Positions 25,972 through 34,335 of a DNA stretch of 64,000 nt are shown here, piece after piece. The DNA is taken from the NCBI RefSeq assembly GCF_011682055.1, contig NZ_JAAQOM010000012.1, positions 186,001 through 250,000 of the forward strand. The letters run 5' to 3'. Each line of letters begins with the position of its first letter. Position 1 is the first letter of the stretch. Under the pieces are notes generated by a model. That model was not told the DNA's origin. It made no database searches and worked only from the letters and a program-made list of their open reading frames with translations. This stretch comes from Telluria antibiotica (lineage in GTDB: Bacteria; Pseudomonadota; Gammaproteobacteria; Burkholderiales; Burkholderiaceae_D). The position numbers and the translations under genes were made by a program.

Positions 25972-27786
25972 ATGCCTACTTCAACCATGCCACTCGACAC
26001 CAAGGACGCCGACGGCGCCGGCAACCTGCCGGCCGTGCGCGCGCCACGCTTCAACTGGACGCGCGGCGTCGTCGTGCTGCTCACCTGCGTGGCCATCTTC
26101 CTGCCGCTGTTCCTCGTTTTCTACCAGAGCTTCCTGACGGCGCCGTTCTTCATGCCCGACAAGATGCTGGGCCTGGACGCGTTCCGCTTCATCTTCGACG
26201 ACCCGGACTTCTGGCTCGCCTTCAAGAACGGCATGCTGCTGGCCACCGGCCTCGCCGTCATCGCCGTGCCGCTGGGCGGCATGCTCGCCTTCCTGATGGT
26301 GCGCACCGACCTGCCGGGCCGCGGCTGGATCGCGCCGCTGCTGCTCGTGCCGATCTTCGTGTCGCCGATGGTGATGGGCTTCGGCTACGTCGTCTCCATG
26401 GGCCCCGTCGGCTTCTACACGACGTGGATGCACGAGCTGCTGGGCTTCGTGCCGTGGAACGTGTATTCGTTCACGAGCATCGTCGTCATCGCCGGCCTCA
26501 CGCACGTGCCGCACGTGTACCTGTACGCCTCGTCCGCGCTGAAGAGCCTCGGCTCCGACGTGGAGGAAGCGGCGCGCGTGTCCGGCGCCTCGCCGTGGCA
26601 GGTGATGTTCAACGTGTCGCTGCCGATGATCATGCCGGCCCTCGCGTATGCGGGCGTGCTCGTGTTCTTCCTCGGCTTCGAGGTGTTCGGCCTCGTGCTC
26701 GTGCTGGGCGACCCGGAAGGCCACCTCGTGCTCGCGACGTACCTGTACAAGCTGACCAATAAACTGGGCACGCCGTCGTACCACCTGATGGCCGCCGTCG
26801 CCGTGTGCCTCGTCGCCGTCACCCTGCCGCTCGTGATGCTGCAGCGCTGGCTGCTGAAGTCGGCCAACAAATACGTGTCGATCAAGGGCAAGGGCGCGCG
26901 CCAGAAACCCCTGTCGCTGGGCAAGTGGAAGTGGGCGGCGCTCGCCGTGCTGGGCGCATGGATCCTCGTGACCATCGTGCTGCCGCTGTCCGGCATCGTG
27001 CTGCGCTCGTTCGTCCAGTACTGGGGCGAGGGCGTCAAGCTGGCCGACGTGCTCACGTTGCAGCACTTCCGCGACATCTTCCAGGAGCCGTCGCTCGTGC
27101 GCGGCATCGTCAACACGATCCTCATCGGCGTGATCGGCGGCGCACTGGCCGTGGCCTGCTACACGGCGATCGCACTCGCCATGCACCGCAAGAACGACGG
27201 CATCACGCGCCTGCTGGACTACAGCGTCCTGGTGCCGCGCGCCGTGCCGGGCCTCCTGGCCGGCCTGTCGTTCCTGTGGGTGTTCCTGTTCGTGCCCAGC
27301 TGGCTCGATGGCCTGCTGCGCGGCATGGACAACGGCGTGGCGGCCTGGCTGTCGGAGCACTTGATTCCGCAGCTGCGCCAGATCCGCTCGACGATCTTCG
27401 CGCTGTGGCTCGCGTACTCCGTCGTGTGGCTCGCGTACGGCATGCGCCTCGTCTCGACGTCGCTGCTGCAGGTGGGCCCGGAACTGGAAGAGGCGGCACG
27501 TGCCGTGGGCGCGAGCCGCGGCCGCGTCACGCGCGACGTGACGCTCCCCCTGATCAAGTTCGGCATGCTGGGCGCCTGGCTGATGGTCTTCCTGATCTTC
27601 GAACGCGAGTACTCGACGGGCGTCTACCTGCTGTCGCCCGGCACCGAGGTGATCGGCGCGATGCTCGTGTCGCTGTGGGCCGGCGGCTCGACGGATCTCG
27701 TGGCCGCGCTCTCGTTCATCAACATCACGCTGGTGGCCATCGGCCTCGGTATTGCGCTGCGCTTCGGCGTCAAGTTACACAATTAA
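25972..27786 (+). CDS. Fused two-domain ABC permease (FbpB/SfuB/AfuB-like)
   Basis: 604 residues with about twelve membrane helices in two homologous halves. Each half carries an EAA loop that docks the ATPase: EEAARVSGASPWQVMFNVSLPMIMP (about 197-221, cited in part) and EEAARAVGASRGRVTRDVTLPLIK in the second half. The N-terminal ~25 residues are polar. This duplicated layout is standard for the iron/organophosphate class of importers. It starts 60 bases after the binding-protein gene, past the hairpin, and 18 bases before the ATPase gene. Confidence 0.9.
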   Translation: MPTSTMPLDTKDADGAGNLPAVRAPRFNWTRGVVVLLTCVAIFLPLFLVFYQSFLTAPFFMPDKMLGLDAFRFIFDDPDFWLAFKNGMLLATGLAVIAVPLGGMLAFLMVRTDLPGRGWIAPLLLVPIFVSPMVMGFGYVVSMGPVGFYTTWMHELLGFVPWNVYSFTSIVVIAGLTHVPHVYLYASSALKSLGSDVEEAARVSGASPWQVMFNVSLPMIMPALAYAGVLVFFLGFEVFGLVLVLGDPEGHLVLATYLYKLTNKLGTPSYHLMAAVAVCLVAVTLPLVMLQRWLLKSANKYVSIKGKGARQKPLSLGKWKWAALAVLGAWILVTIVLPLSGIVLRSFVQYWGEGVKLADVLTLQHFRDIFQEPSLVRGIVNTILIGVIGGALAVACYTAIALAMHRKNDGITRLLDYSVLVPRAVPGLLAGLSFLWVFLFVPSWLDGLLRGMDNGVAAWLSEHLIPQLRQIRSTIFALWLAYSVVWLAYGMRLVSTSLLQVGPELEEAARAVGASRGRVTRDVTLPLIKFGMLGAWLMVFLIFEREYSTGVYLLSPGTEVIGAMLVSLWAGGSTDLVAALSFINITLVAIGLGIALRFGVKLHN

Positions 27787-27804
27787 AAAAGCGAGACAAA
27801 CATC

Positions 27805-28878
27805 ATGAACGTTTTGACCGTCAACGACCTGCACCTCGACTACGGCCACGGCGCCACCGCCAACCCGATCCTGAAGGGCGTGTCGATGCACCTGCAGCGC
27901 GGCGAAGTCGTGGCGCTGCTGGGCCCTTCGGGCAGCGGCAAGACCACGCTGCTGCGCGCCGTCGCCGGCCTGGAAAGCCCGAAGTCGGGCACCATCGACA
28001 TCGGCGAGCGCCCCGTGTTCGACGGCAGCAAGAAGCTGGAACTGCCCGCCGAGGCGCGCAACCTGGGCCTCGTGTTCCAGTCGTACGCGCTGTGGCCGCA
28101 CAAGACCGTGTTCGACAACGTCGCGTATGGCCTCAAGCTGCGCAAGATGACCGCGCGCGACATCGAGCCGAAAGTGCGCGAAGTGCTCGCGCAGCTGGGC
28201 CTGGGCCACCTGGGCGAGCGGTTTCCGCACCAGCTCTCCGGCGGCCAGCAGCAGCGCGTGGCGATCGCCCGCGCGCTCGTCTACAACCCGCCCGTGATCC
28301 TGCTCGACGAACCGCTGTCGAACCTCGACGCCAAGCTGCGCGAGGAAGCGCGCGCGTTCCTGCGCGAGCTGATCGTGCGCCTGGGGCTGTCGGCACTGAT
28401 GGTCACGCACGACCAGGCCGAGGCGATGGCGATTTCGGACCGCATCCTGCTGCTCAACAACGGCAAGATCGAGCAGCAGGGCACGCCGCAATCGATGTAC
28501 GAATCGCCGGACACCTTGTTCACGGCCGAGTTCATGGGCAGTAACAACCGCCTGCCGGCGAAAGTGGTCGCCCGCAACGGCGGCGCCGCGCGCCTGCAGG
28601 TGGAGGGCATGGCGCTGAACGCGACGGCGCGCGGCAACGGCGCGTCCGCCGCCGACGCCGATGCGTCCGCGCTGATCCGCGTGGAAGAAGTGCGCATCGG
28701 CCGCAACCCGGTCGACAACGGCATCCAGCTGCCGCTGTCCACGTGCATGTACCTGGGCGACCGCTGGGAATGCCTGTTCAAGCACGGCAGCTCGAGCGTG
28801 CGCGCCTATTCCAAGCACCGCATCGATCCGGGCAATTACTGGCTCGAGATGCCCGCCGAGAAGCTCTGGGTGTTTTGA
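27805..28878 (+). CDS. ABC transporter ATPase (FbpC/PotA-like)
   Basis: 357 residues. Walker A GPSGSGKTTLLR, Q-loop FQSYALWPHKTVFDNVAYGLKLR, signature LSGGQQQRVAIARAL, Walker B VILLDEPLSNLDAKLREEAR and the switch HDQAEAMAISDR. A C-terminal TOBE-like regulatory domain (about 245-350) ends with NYWLEMPAEKLWVF. It powers the permease encoded just upstream. The stop codon is overlapped by the start of the next gene (TTGA). Confidence 0.92.
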   Translation: MNVLTVNDLHLDYGHGATANPILKGVSMHLQRGEVVALLGPSGSGKTTLLRAVAGLESPKSGTIDIGERPVFDGSKKLELPAEARNLGLVFQSYALWPHKTVFDNVAYGLKLRKMTARDIEPKVREVLAQLGLGHLGERFPHQLSGGQQQRVAIARALVYNPPVILLDEPLSNLDAKLREEARAFLRELIVRLGLSALMVTHDQAEAMAISDRILLLNNGKIEQQGTPQSMYESPDTLFTAEFMGSNNRLPAKVVARNGGAARLQVEGMALNATARGNGASAADADASALIRVEEVRIGRNPVDNGIQLPLSTCMYLGDRWECLFKHGSSSVRAYSKHRIDPGNYWLEMPAEKLWVF

Positions 28879-29909
28879 TTCGCGCGTTCTTGCCCGCGCT
28901 GGCGCTGGCCTTCGTGGCCGCGCAGGCCTGCATCGCCCTCGACACGCCGCTGCCATGGATGATCGGGCCGCTGTTCTCCACCGCCATCGCGTGCATGCTG
29001 GGCGCACGCCTCTCCGCGCCCGTGCAGGCGCGCGAGGCGGGGCAGTGGGCGATCGGCACGGCGCTGGGCCTGTACTTCAGCGCACCCGTGCTGGCGGCGC
29101 TGGCGCGCAACGTGGGCTGGATCGCGCTGGCCGTCAGCTTCGCCGTCTGCCTCGGCATGGCGGGCGGCGCGCTGCTGCGCCGGCTGTCGGGCAGCGACGA
29201 CGCGACGGCGTTCTTCGCGATGGCCGTCGGCGGTGCGTCCGAGATGGCCGTGCAGGCCGAGCGCCATGGCGCCGTCGTCGAACGCGTGGCCGCGGCGCAC
29301 AGCCTGCGCATCATGATGGTCGTCGGGACGATACCGTTCGTCGTGCGCTGGCTGGCGTCGCATGGCTGGGGCGCGGGGCTCGATGCGTTCGCGCCGCTCG
29401 CGGGCCGCGTCGACGTGGCTGGCCTGTGTATCCTGATCGCCTTGACGAGCGCCGCCGCCCTCGCGCTGAAACGCCTGCGCCTGCCGAACGCGTGGGTGAT
29501 CGGCCCGCTGCTCGTCGCGATGATGCTGACGGCGGCCGGCGTGCAGCTTTCACGTTTGCCGGAATGGATGATCCGCACGGGCCAGCTGTTCATCGGCGTC
29601 TCGCTGGGCACGCGCTTCACGCCCGCGTTCGTGCACACGGCGCCGCGCTACCTGGCCAGCGTGGCGGCGTGCACGGTCGTCACCTTGCTCCTGGCCGGCG
29701 CGTTCGCGTTCTGCGTGGCTGCGATCACGGGCATGCATCCGGGGACGATGGTGCTCGCGACGTCGCCCGGCGGCATCGCCGAGATGGCGCTGACGGCGCG
29801 CGTGCTGCACCTCGGCGTGCCCGTCGTGACGGCGTTCCACGTCGCGCGCATGGTCGTCGTCGTGCTGGGCATCGGGCCGCTGTACCGGGCGTGGACGCGG
29901 GTGGCCTGA
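28875..29909 (+). CDS. AbrB-family membrane protein (PF05145-type)
   Basis: 344 residues, start taken as TTG 28875, which overlaps the ATPase stop as TTGA; the longer open frame upstream lies inside the ATPase gene. About ten membrane helices in two repeats, each with the family motif: PLPWMIGPLFSTAIACMLGARL near the start and LPNAWVIGPLLVAMMLTAAGVQLSRLP in the middle (cited in part), plus GQLFIGVSLGTRF and TSPGGIAEMALTARVL. The family was once called ammonia-monooxygenase-like; its members are putative transporters or regulators and frequently sit beside TctC/TctAB-type uptake genes. Its role here is unknown, but translational coupling puts it in the uptake operon. Confidence 0.82.
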   Translation: MIRAFLPALALAFVAAQACIALDTPLPWMIGPLFSTAIACMLGARLSAPVQAREAGQWAIGTALGLYFSAPVLAALARNVGWIALAVSFAVCLGMAGGALLRRLSGSDDATAFFAMAVGGASEMAVQAERHGAVVERVAAAHSLRIMMVVGTIPFVVRWLASHGWGAGLDAFAPLAGRVDVAGLCILIALTSAAALALKRLRLPNAWVIGPLLVAMMLTAAGVQLSRLPEWMIRTGQLFIGVSLGTRFTPAFVHTAPRYLASVAACTVVTLLLAGAFAFCVAAITGMHPGTMVLATSPGGIAEMALTARVLHLGVPVVTAFHVARMVVVVLGIGPLYRAWTRVA

Positions 29910-30078
29910 CCCGCGCCGGGTGATGCGAATCGCGACGGATGCCGTCGCGGGCGCGTTTCAGGCCCTTGCAGGTAGCGGAAACCACGACTCTTGATTCACG
30001 CCCAACAACATCCTGTGTTCAAGGTGCCGGTTGTGTTGTAGATTGTCGCATCCCTGACATTGCTACCTCCCGCCGAGC

Positions 30079-31974
30079 ATGAGCCACCCCACCCACCGCA
30101 GCCAGTTTGCCCTGCTGACCGAGCGCCGCTTCGGACCATTCTTCTGGACCCAGTTCCTGGGCGCCTTCAACGACAACCTGTTCAAGACGGCGCTGCTCGT
30201 CGTGCTCACGTACGACGCGCTGTCCTGGACAACGGTGCCTGCGTACTTGCTGAACCAGCTGATCCCGGGCCTGTTCATCCTGCCGTACGTCGTGTTCTCG
30301 GCCACGGCGGGCCAGATCGCGGACAAGGTCGAGAAGGGCCGGCTGGCACGCTTCGTCAAGCTGCTCGAGATCGGCATCATGGCCATCGCCGCTGCGGGCT
30401 GGCTCACGCACACGCTGTGGCTGCTCGTCGCGGCAGTCGTCGGCATGGGCGTGCACTCGACCTTGTTCGGCCCCGTGAAATACGCGTACCTGCCGCAGCA
30501 CCTGAAGGCCGAGGAACTCGTGGGCGGCAACGGCGTCATCGAGATGGGCACGTTCGTCGGCATCCTGCTGGGCGAGGTGATGGGTGCGGTACTGGCCGGC
30601 CACGGTGCCGTCGGCGTGCACCTGGTCGCATTCGGAACGCTCGCGGTGGCGGTGCTGGGCCTCGTCACGAGCTGGCGTATCCCTGTCTCGCCGGCCCCTG
30701 CACCGAACCTGAAGATCAGCGCCAACTTCGTCGCGGAATCGGTCCGCAATCTGGCGTTCTCGCGCAAGAACCGCACCGTGTTCCTCTCGATGCTGGGCAA
30801 TTCGTGGTTCTGGTTCTACGGTGCCCTCGTGCTGGCACAATTCCCGCTGTATGCGAAGGACTACCTGCACGGCGATCACAGCGTGTTCGTGCTGCTGCTG
30901 ACCGTGTTCTCATTGGGCATCGGCACCGGATCGCTGCTGTGCGAAAAGCTCTCGGGCCGCAAGGTGGAGATCGGCCTCGTGCCGTTCGGCGCCATCGGCC
31001 TGTCGCTGTTCGGCATCGACCTGTACTTCGCGAGCCTGGGCTACACGAACACGGCGCCGGTCGATGTCGCGGGCGTGCTGGCGCAAGCGGGCATCGTGCG
31101 CATCCTGGCCGACATCGTGCTGCTGGGCGTGTTCGGCGGCTTCTTCATCGTGCCGCTGTTCGCGCTGATCCAGACGCGTTGCGATCCGGCCCACGTGTCG
31201 CGCACCATCGCCGGCATGAACATCCTGAATGCGTTGTTCATGGTGGCGTCGGCCGGCGTGGGCGCCGTGCTGCTCGGCCATGGTTTCACGATTCCGCAGG
31301 TGTTCCTGACGACCGCGCTGCTGAACGCCGTCGTCGCCGTCTACATCTTCTCGCTCGTGCCGGAATTCCTGATGCGCTTCCTGGCCTGGCTGCTGATCCA
31401 CACGATCCACCGCGTGTCGACGGTGGACGTCGACCGCATCCCGGAAGAGGGCGCCGCCGTCCTCGTGTGCAACCACGTGAGCTACGTCGACGCCATCGTC
31501 ATCCTGGCCGCGAGCCCGCGCCCGATCCGCTTCGTGATGGACCACCGCATTTTCAAGACGCCGCTTCTGGGCTTCATGTTCCGCACCGGGAAGGCGATCC
31601 CGATCGCGCCCGCGCACGAGAACCCGTGGCTGATGGAAAAGGCGTTCGTGGACATCGCACAGGCGCTGCACGAGGGCGAGCTCGTGTGCATCTTCCCGGA
31701 AGGTAAGCTGACGCGCACGGGCGAGCTTAACGAATTCCGCGGCGGCATCGCCAAGATCGTCGCCCGCAGCAAGGTGCCCGTGATCCCGATGGCGCTGCGC
31801 GGCCTGTGGGGCAGCGTGTTCTCGCGCGATCCGTCCAACGTGTTCGAGCGCTCGTTCGCGCGCGGCCTGCGGTCGCGCCTGGCGCTCGCGGTGGGCCGGC
31901 CGGTGGCGCCGCAGGAGGTCACGCCGGAAGGGCTGTATGAAGAGGTGCTGGCGCTGCGGGGAGAGTGGAAATGA
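30079..31974 (+). CDS. MFS lysophospholipid transporter/PlsC acyltransferase fusion (LplT-Aas type)
   Basis: 631 residues. The first ~420 form a 12-helix MFS domain opening FGPFFWTQFLGAFNDNLFKTALLV, the signature of LplT-type lysophospholipid flippases. The last ~200 form a PlsC acyltransferase with the HX4D box NHVSYVDAI, FPEGKLTRTGELNEFRGG and PVIPMALRG. In E. coli LplT and Aas are separate proteins that import and reacylate lysophosphatidylethanolamine; here the flippase and acyltransferase are one chain. The acyl-ACP synthetase half of Aas is absent. Likely role: phospholipid repair at the inner membrane. It stands alone, with the tRNA-Pro gene next. Confidence 0.88.
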   Translation: MSHPTHRSQFALLTERRFGPFFWTQFLGAFNDNLFKTALLVVLTYDALSWTTVPAYLLNQLIPGLFILPYVVFSATAGQIADKVEKGRLARFVKLLEIGIMAIAAAGWLTHTLWLLVAAVVGMGVHSTLFGPVKYAYLPQHLKAEELVGGNGVIEMGTFVGILLGEVMGAVLAGHGAVGVHLVAFGTLAVAVLGLVTSWRIPVSPAPAPNLKISANFVAESVRNLAFSRKNRTVFLSMLGNSWFWFYGALVLAQFPLYAKDYLHGDHSVFVLLLTVFSLGIGTGSLLCEKLSGRKVEIGLVPFGAIGLSLFGIDLYFASLGYTNTAPVDVAGVLAQAGIVRILADIVLLGVFGGFFIVPLFALIQTRCDPAHVSRTIAGMNILNALFMVASAGVGAVLLGHGFTIPQVFLTTALLNAVVAVYIFSLVPEFLMRFLAWLLIHTIHRVSTVDVDRIPEEGAAVLVCNHVSYVDAIVILAASPRPIRFVMDHRIFKTPLLGFMFRTGKAIPIAPAHENPWLMEKAFVDIAQALHEGELVCIFPEGKLTRTGELNEFRGGIAKIVARSKVPVIPMALRGLWGSVFSRDPSNVFERSFARGLRSRLALAVGRPVAPQEVTPEGLYEEVLALRGEWK

Positions 31975-32023
31975 TGGCAAGATGCTTCGTGACAAAAGGG
32001 CTAGTCATCCCGCGTGCCTCTGT

Positions 32024-32029
32024 TATAAT
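32024..32029 (+). promoter_or_regulatory. -10 element of the tRNA-Pro promoter
   Basis: TATAAT is a perfect sigma-70 -10 box, 12 bases before the mature tRNA 5' end. The sequence 16-17 bases upstream (CTAGTCA at 32001) is only a weak -35 match. Confidence 0.7.
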
Positions 32030-32041
32030 TGTCGCCCAAGT

Positions 32042-32118
<77 letters not shown>

Positions 32119-32136
32119 ATGAATTCAAGCGAGTTA

Positions 32137-32161
32137 GGCCAGCTTCCGAGCTGGCCTTTTT
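32137..32161 (+). terminator. Intrinsic terminator after tRNA-Pro
   Basis: GGCCAGCT, loop TCCG, AGCTGGCC, followed by five T residues (32157-32161). A perfect 8-bp stem ends the tRNA transcript. The 250 bases that follow, up to 32412, hold no gene. Confidence 0.9.
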
Positions 32162-32347
32162 CGTTTGCAGCTGTTCTTTTCGATCTGATGCAGGCGAGTG
32201 CATCTGAGAATCGGAAAAGCGCTCTGGCGCCGTTCGCGTTGGGGCTACTTCTCAGCGCGGCGCAGGACTTGGCGTGAACAAGTTGTTCCGTCCTAGTCAT
32301 CAATGTCCTTGGGTAACGGTTTCCAACGCGAACTGGCTTTTTTGCAT

Positions 32348-32365
32348 GTTTTCCGCACGGAAAAC
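32348..32365. promoter_or_regulatory. Perfect inverted repeat upstream of the diguanylate cyclase
   Basis: GTTTTCCG-CA-CGGAAAAC: 8-base arms with no mismatch around a 2-base spacer, ending 47 bases before the gene start. It looks like a dimeric repressor or activator site. The protein is unknown. Confidence 0.45.
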
Positions 32366-32412
32366 TATCGCAACGGCATGACGTTTTCAGTATATTGATC
32401 GCCAGTCAATAC

Positions 32413-33732
32413 ATGAGCGATCTCCCCATGCTTCGTCGATCCGCGCGCGCCGTCACGATCGTCCAGTCCGTGGTCGGATTATTGTTGATCCTGACCCCCA
32501 CGCTACTGGTCTGGCAGCACCTCGGCATGACCCGGGTCTTCGAGATATCGCCCCGGCACCCCTACGGCGTCACCGTCACCGACGACCGTCACGAAGACGG
32601 CAATTCCGTCGCGACGCTCGTGCGGTCCGACGATGCCTTCGTCATGCGCTGCGACCTCGGGGCGGCGTACGCCTGGCCGTTCTGCAAGCTGCAATTCCAC
32701 CTGGGCGAGGCGGGGAAGGGCATGGACTTCAGCCAGTTCGACTCCATTACGTTCAACATGCGGTATGCGGGACCGTTCGGAAGAAAAATCAGGCTGCACC
32801 TGACGAATTTCGAGCCGGAATTCTCCAGGATCGGCGACTGGAACTCGCAGCGGTACGACTCGGTCGAATTCGACGTGCCCGCACAGTCCACGTTCACGAT
32901 TCCCGTCAACGTCCTGCGCACCGCGGACTGGTGGATCGCGTCGAACCACGTCCCGCTGGAAAAAACCTACAGCCGGTTCGATAACATCACGGCCGTGGAG
33001 ATATCGACGGGATCGGTGCCGTCGGGCCAGTCGGTCTCGATCGAGGTGCGCTCCATCGAGTTCCGCGGGAAGTGGATATCGAACACCAAGCTGCTGACCT
33101 ATCTGGTGGCGGCATGGATCGCGTGCGGCGTGTTCGGGCTGTCGCTGAGCCTCGTGCACGTGCGTTCCAATCTATCTGCCAGCAATGCGCGCGTCGAACT
33201 GCTGGCCACCATCAACAAGGCGCTGGAACTGGAAGCGCGCGACCTTGCCAACCAGGCCTACACCGATCCGCTGACCGGCGCGTTGAATCGCCAGGGGCTC
33301 AGGGAAGTGTTGATGAAACGCTTGCACGTCGCCGGCCGCGTCGACGAAGAGATGGCGGTCGTTTTCATGGACCTCGACCATTTCAAGCGGATCAACGACG
33401 AATACGGCCACGATGCCGGCGACGAGGTGTTGAAGGGCTTCGCCGGCGTGATCCACGGCGAAGTCCGCTCGAGCGACAAGCTGGTGCGCTGGGGCGGCGA
33501 GGAATTCCTCCTCCTGTGTCCCGAGACCGACGTCGCCCACGCGGTGGCGATGATCGAAAAGCTGCGCACCGCGCTCTCGGCGCAGGCGTGGCCGCACGGC
33601 TTGCGGGTCACGTCGTCGTTCGGCGTGACGTCGCTGAAGCCGGACGAGGACTTCGGCGCCGCGATCAAGCGGGCGGACGGCGCGTTGTACCGCGCGAAAG
33701 CGAACGGCCGCGACCGGGTGGAGATCGCCTGA
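32413..33732 (+). CDS. Membrane diguanylate cyclase with periplasmic beta-sandwich sensor
   Basis: 439 residues from ATG 32413; TTG at 32395 and ATG at 32428 are in the same frame, and none has a strong ribosome site. Membrane helix ~15-38, a ~185-residue periplasmic domain (FDSITFNMRYAGPFGRKIRLHLTNFEP) resembling carbohydrate-binding beta-sandwich folds, a second helix (~227-247), a coiled coil, and a GGEEF domain with RWGGEEFLLLC, FMDLDHFKRINDEYGHDAGDEVL and YRAKANGRDRVE. All catalytic residues are retained, so it should make cyclic di-GMP in response to a periplasmic ligand. The RxxD inhibitory site is not clear before GGEEF. Confidence 0.9.
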   Translation: MSDLPMLRRSARAVTIVQSVVGLLLILTPTLLVWQHLGMTRVFEISPRHPYGVTVTDDRHEDGNSVATLVRSDDAFVMRCDLGAAYAWPFCKLQFHLGEAGKGMDFSQFDSITFNMRYAGPFGRKIRLHLTNFEPEFSRIGDWNSQRYDSVEFDVPAQSTFTIPVNVLRTADWWIASNHVPLEKTYSRFDNITAVEISTGSVPSGQSVSIEVRSIEFRGKWISNTKLLTYLVAAWIACGVFGLSLSLVHVRSNLSASNARVELLATINKALELEARDLANQAYTDPLTGALNRQGLREVLMKRLHVAGRVDEEMAVVFMDLDHFKRINDEYGHDAGDEVLKGFAGVIHGEVRSSDKLVRWGGEEFLLLCPETDVAHAVAMIEKLRTALSAQAWPHGLRVTSSFGVTSLKPDEDFGAAIKRADGALYRAKANGRDRVEIA

Positions 33733-33742
33733 CGGCCTCCCG

Positions 33743-34216
33743 TCACGGCATCCGGCGCCAGACCGAAATCGGAATCCCGCCATCCGGGCGCGCCGGCACG
33801 CGGTAGCGCAGCTCGTCGCCATGCAGTTCGAAAGTGCGGCGCTGCACCGTGCCTTCCCAGTTGGGGAATGACGCGGCCTCGATACGGAAGACCAGCTGGC
33901 CGTCTTCCAGCGCGATGGTGCCGTAGTGCGTGCTGGACCCCAGCACGGCGGCGCGCAATTCGTCGACCGTGCCCGCGGCCTTGTCCGCGGTCGCGAAGCG
34001 CGGGCGTTCCGCCTTGAAGATCTGCAGCGCGTAGCGGCCCTGCGCGTCGATGAACAGGCGCCCCTTCGGTGCGGCGCCGTAGTCGCGTTCGATGCTGCCG
34101 TCCGGACGCTGCACGTCGGCCGCGACGAGGGTCCAGGTGCCCGCGAGCTCGGGCACTGCGGCGTGCGCGGCCGGGACGGCGCTGGCCAGCACCATGCCGG
34201 CGATCTGCTTGTGCAT
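33743..34216 (-). CDS. Exported lipocalin-like domain protein
   Basis: 157 residues with a signal peptide (MHKQIAGMVLASAVPAAHAA). The mature protein starts VPELAGTWTLVAADVQRPDGS, the PF13924-type lipocalin-like pattern (G-x-W near the start, GRLFIDAQGRYALQIF, then a long strand series ending GGIPISVWRRMP). It probably folds as a small beta-barrel that binds a hydrophobic ligand in the periplasm. It is divergent from the LysR regulator across a control region with two palindromes, so it is probably that regulator's target. Confidence 0.78.
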   Translation of the reverse strand: MHKQIAGMVLASAVPAAHAAVPELAGTWTLVAADVQRPDGSIERDYGAAPKGRLFIDAQGRYALQIFKAERPRFATADKAAGTVDELRAAVLGSSTHYGTIALEDGQLVFRIEAASFPNWEGTVQRRTFELHGDELRYRVPARPDGGIPISVWRRMP

Positions 34217-34294
34217 GTCGTTCTCCTGTCGATGAAAACGTCAGCGTAGCCGCGCCGCCACCTGAACGAAATTCCCGAAATGCGCACGTGTTCG

Positions 34295-34326
34295 GTGCAT
34301 AAATGCACAATGCACGTTCCGTGCAT
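34295..34326. promoter_or_regulatory. Two GTGCAT-type palindromes in the lipocalin/LysR divergent region
   Basis: GTGCAT-AA-ATGCAC (34295-34308) and ATGCACG-TTC-CGTGCAT (34310-34326) are adjacent dyads. The second fits the LysR T-N11-A form. They lie 10-40 bases before the LysR start and 79 bases beyond the lipocalin start. An autoregulatory site that also controls the divergent gene is likely. Confidence 0.6.
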
Positions 34327-34335
34327 AATGGCGCA

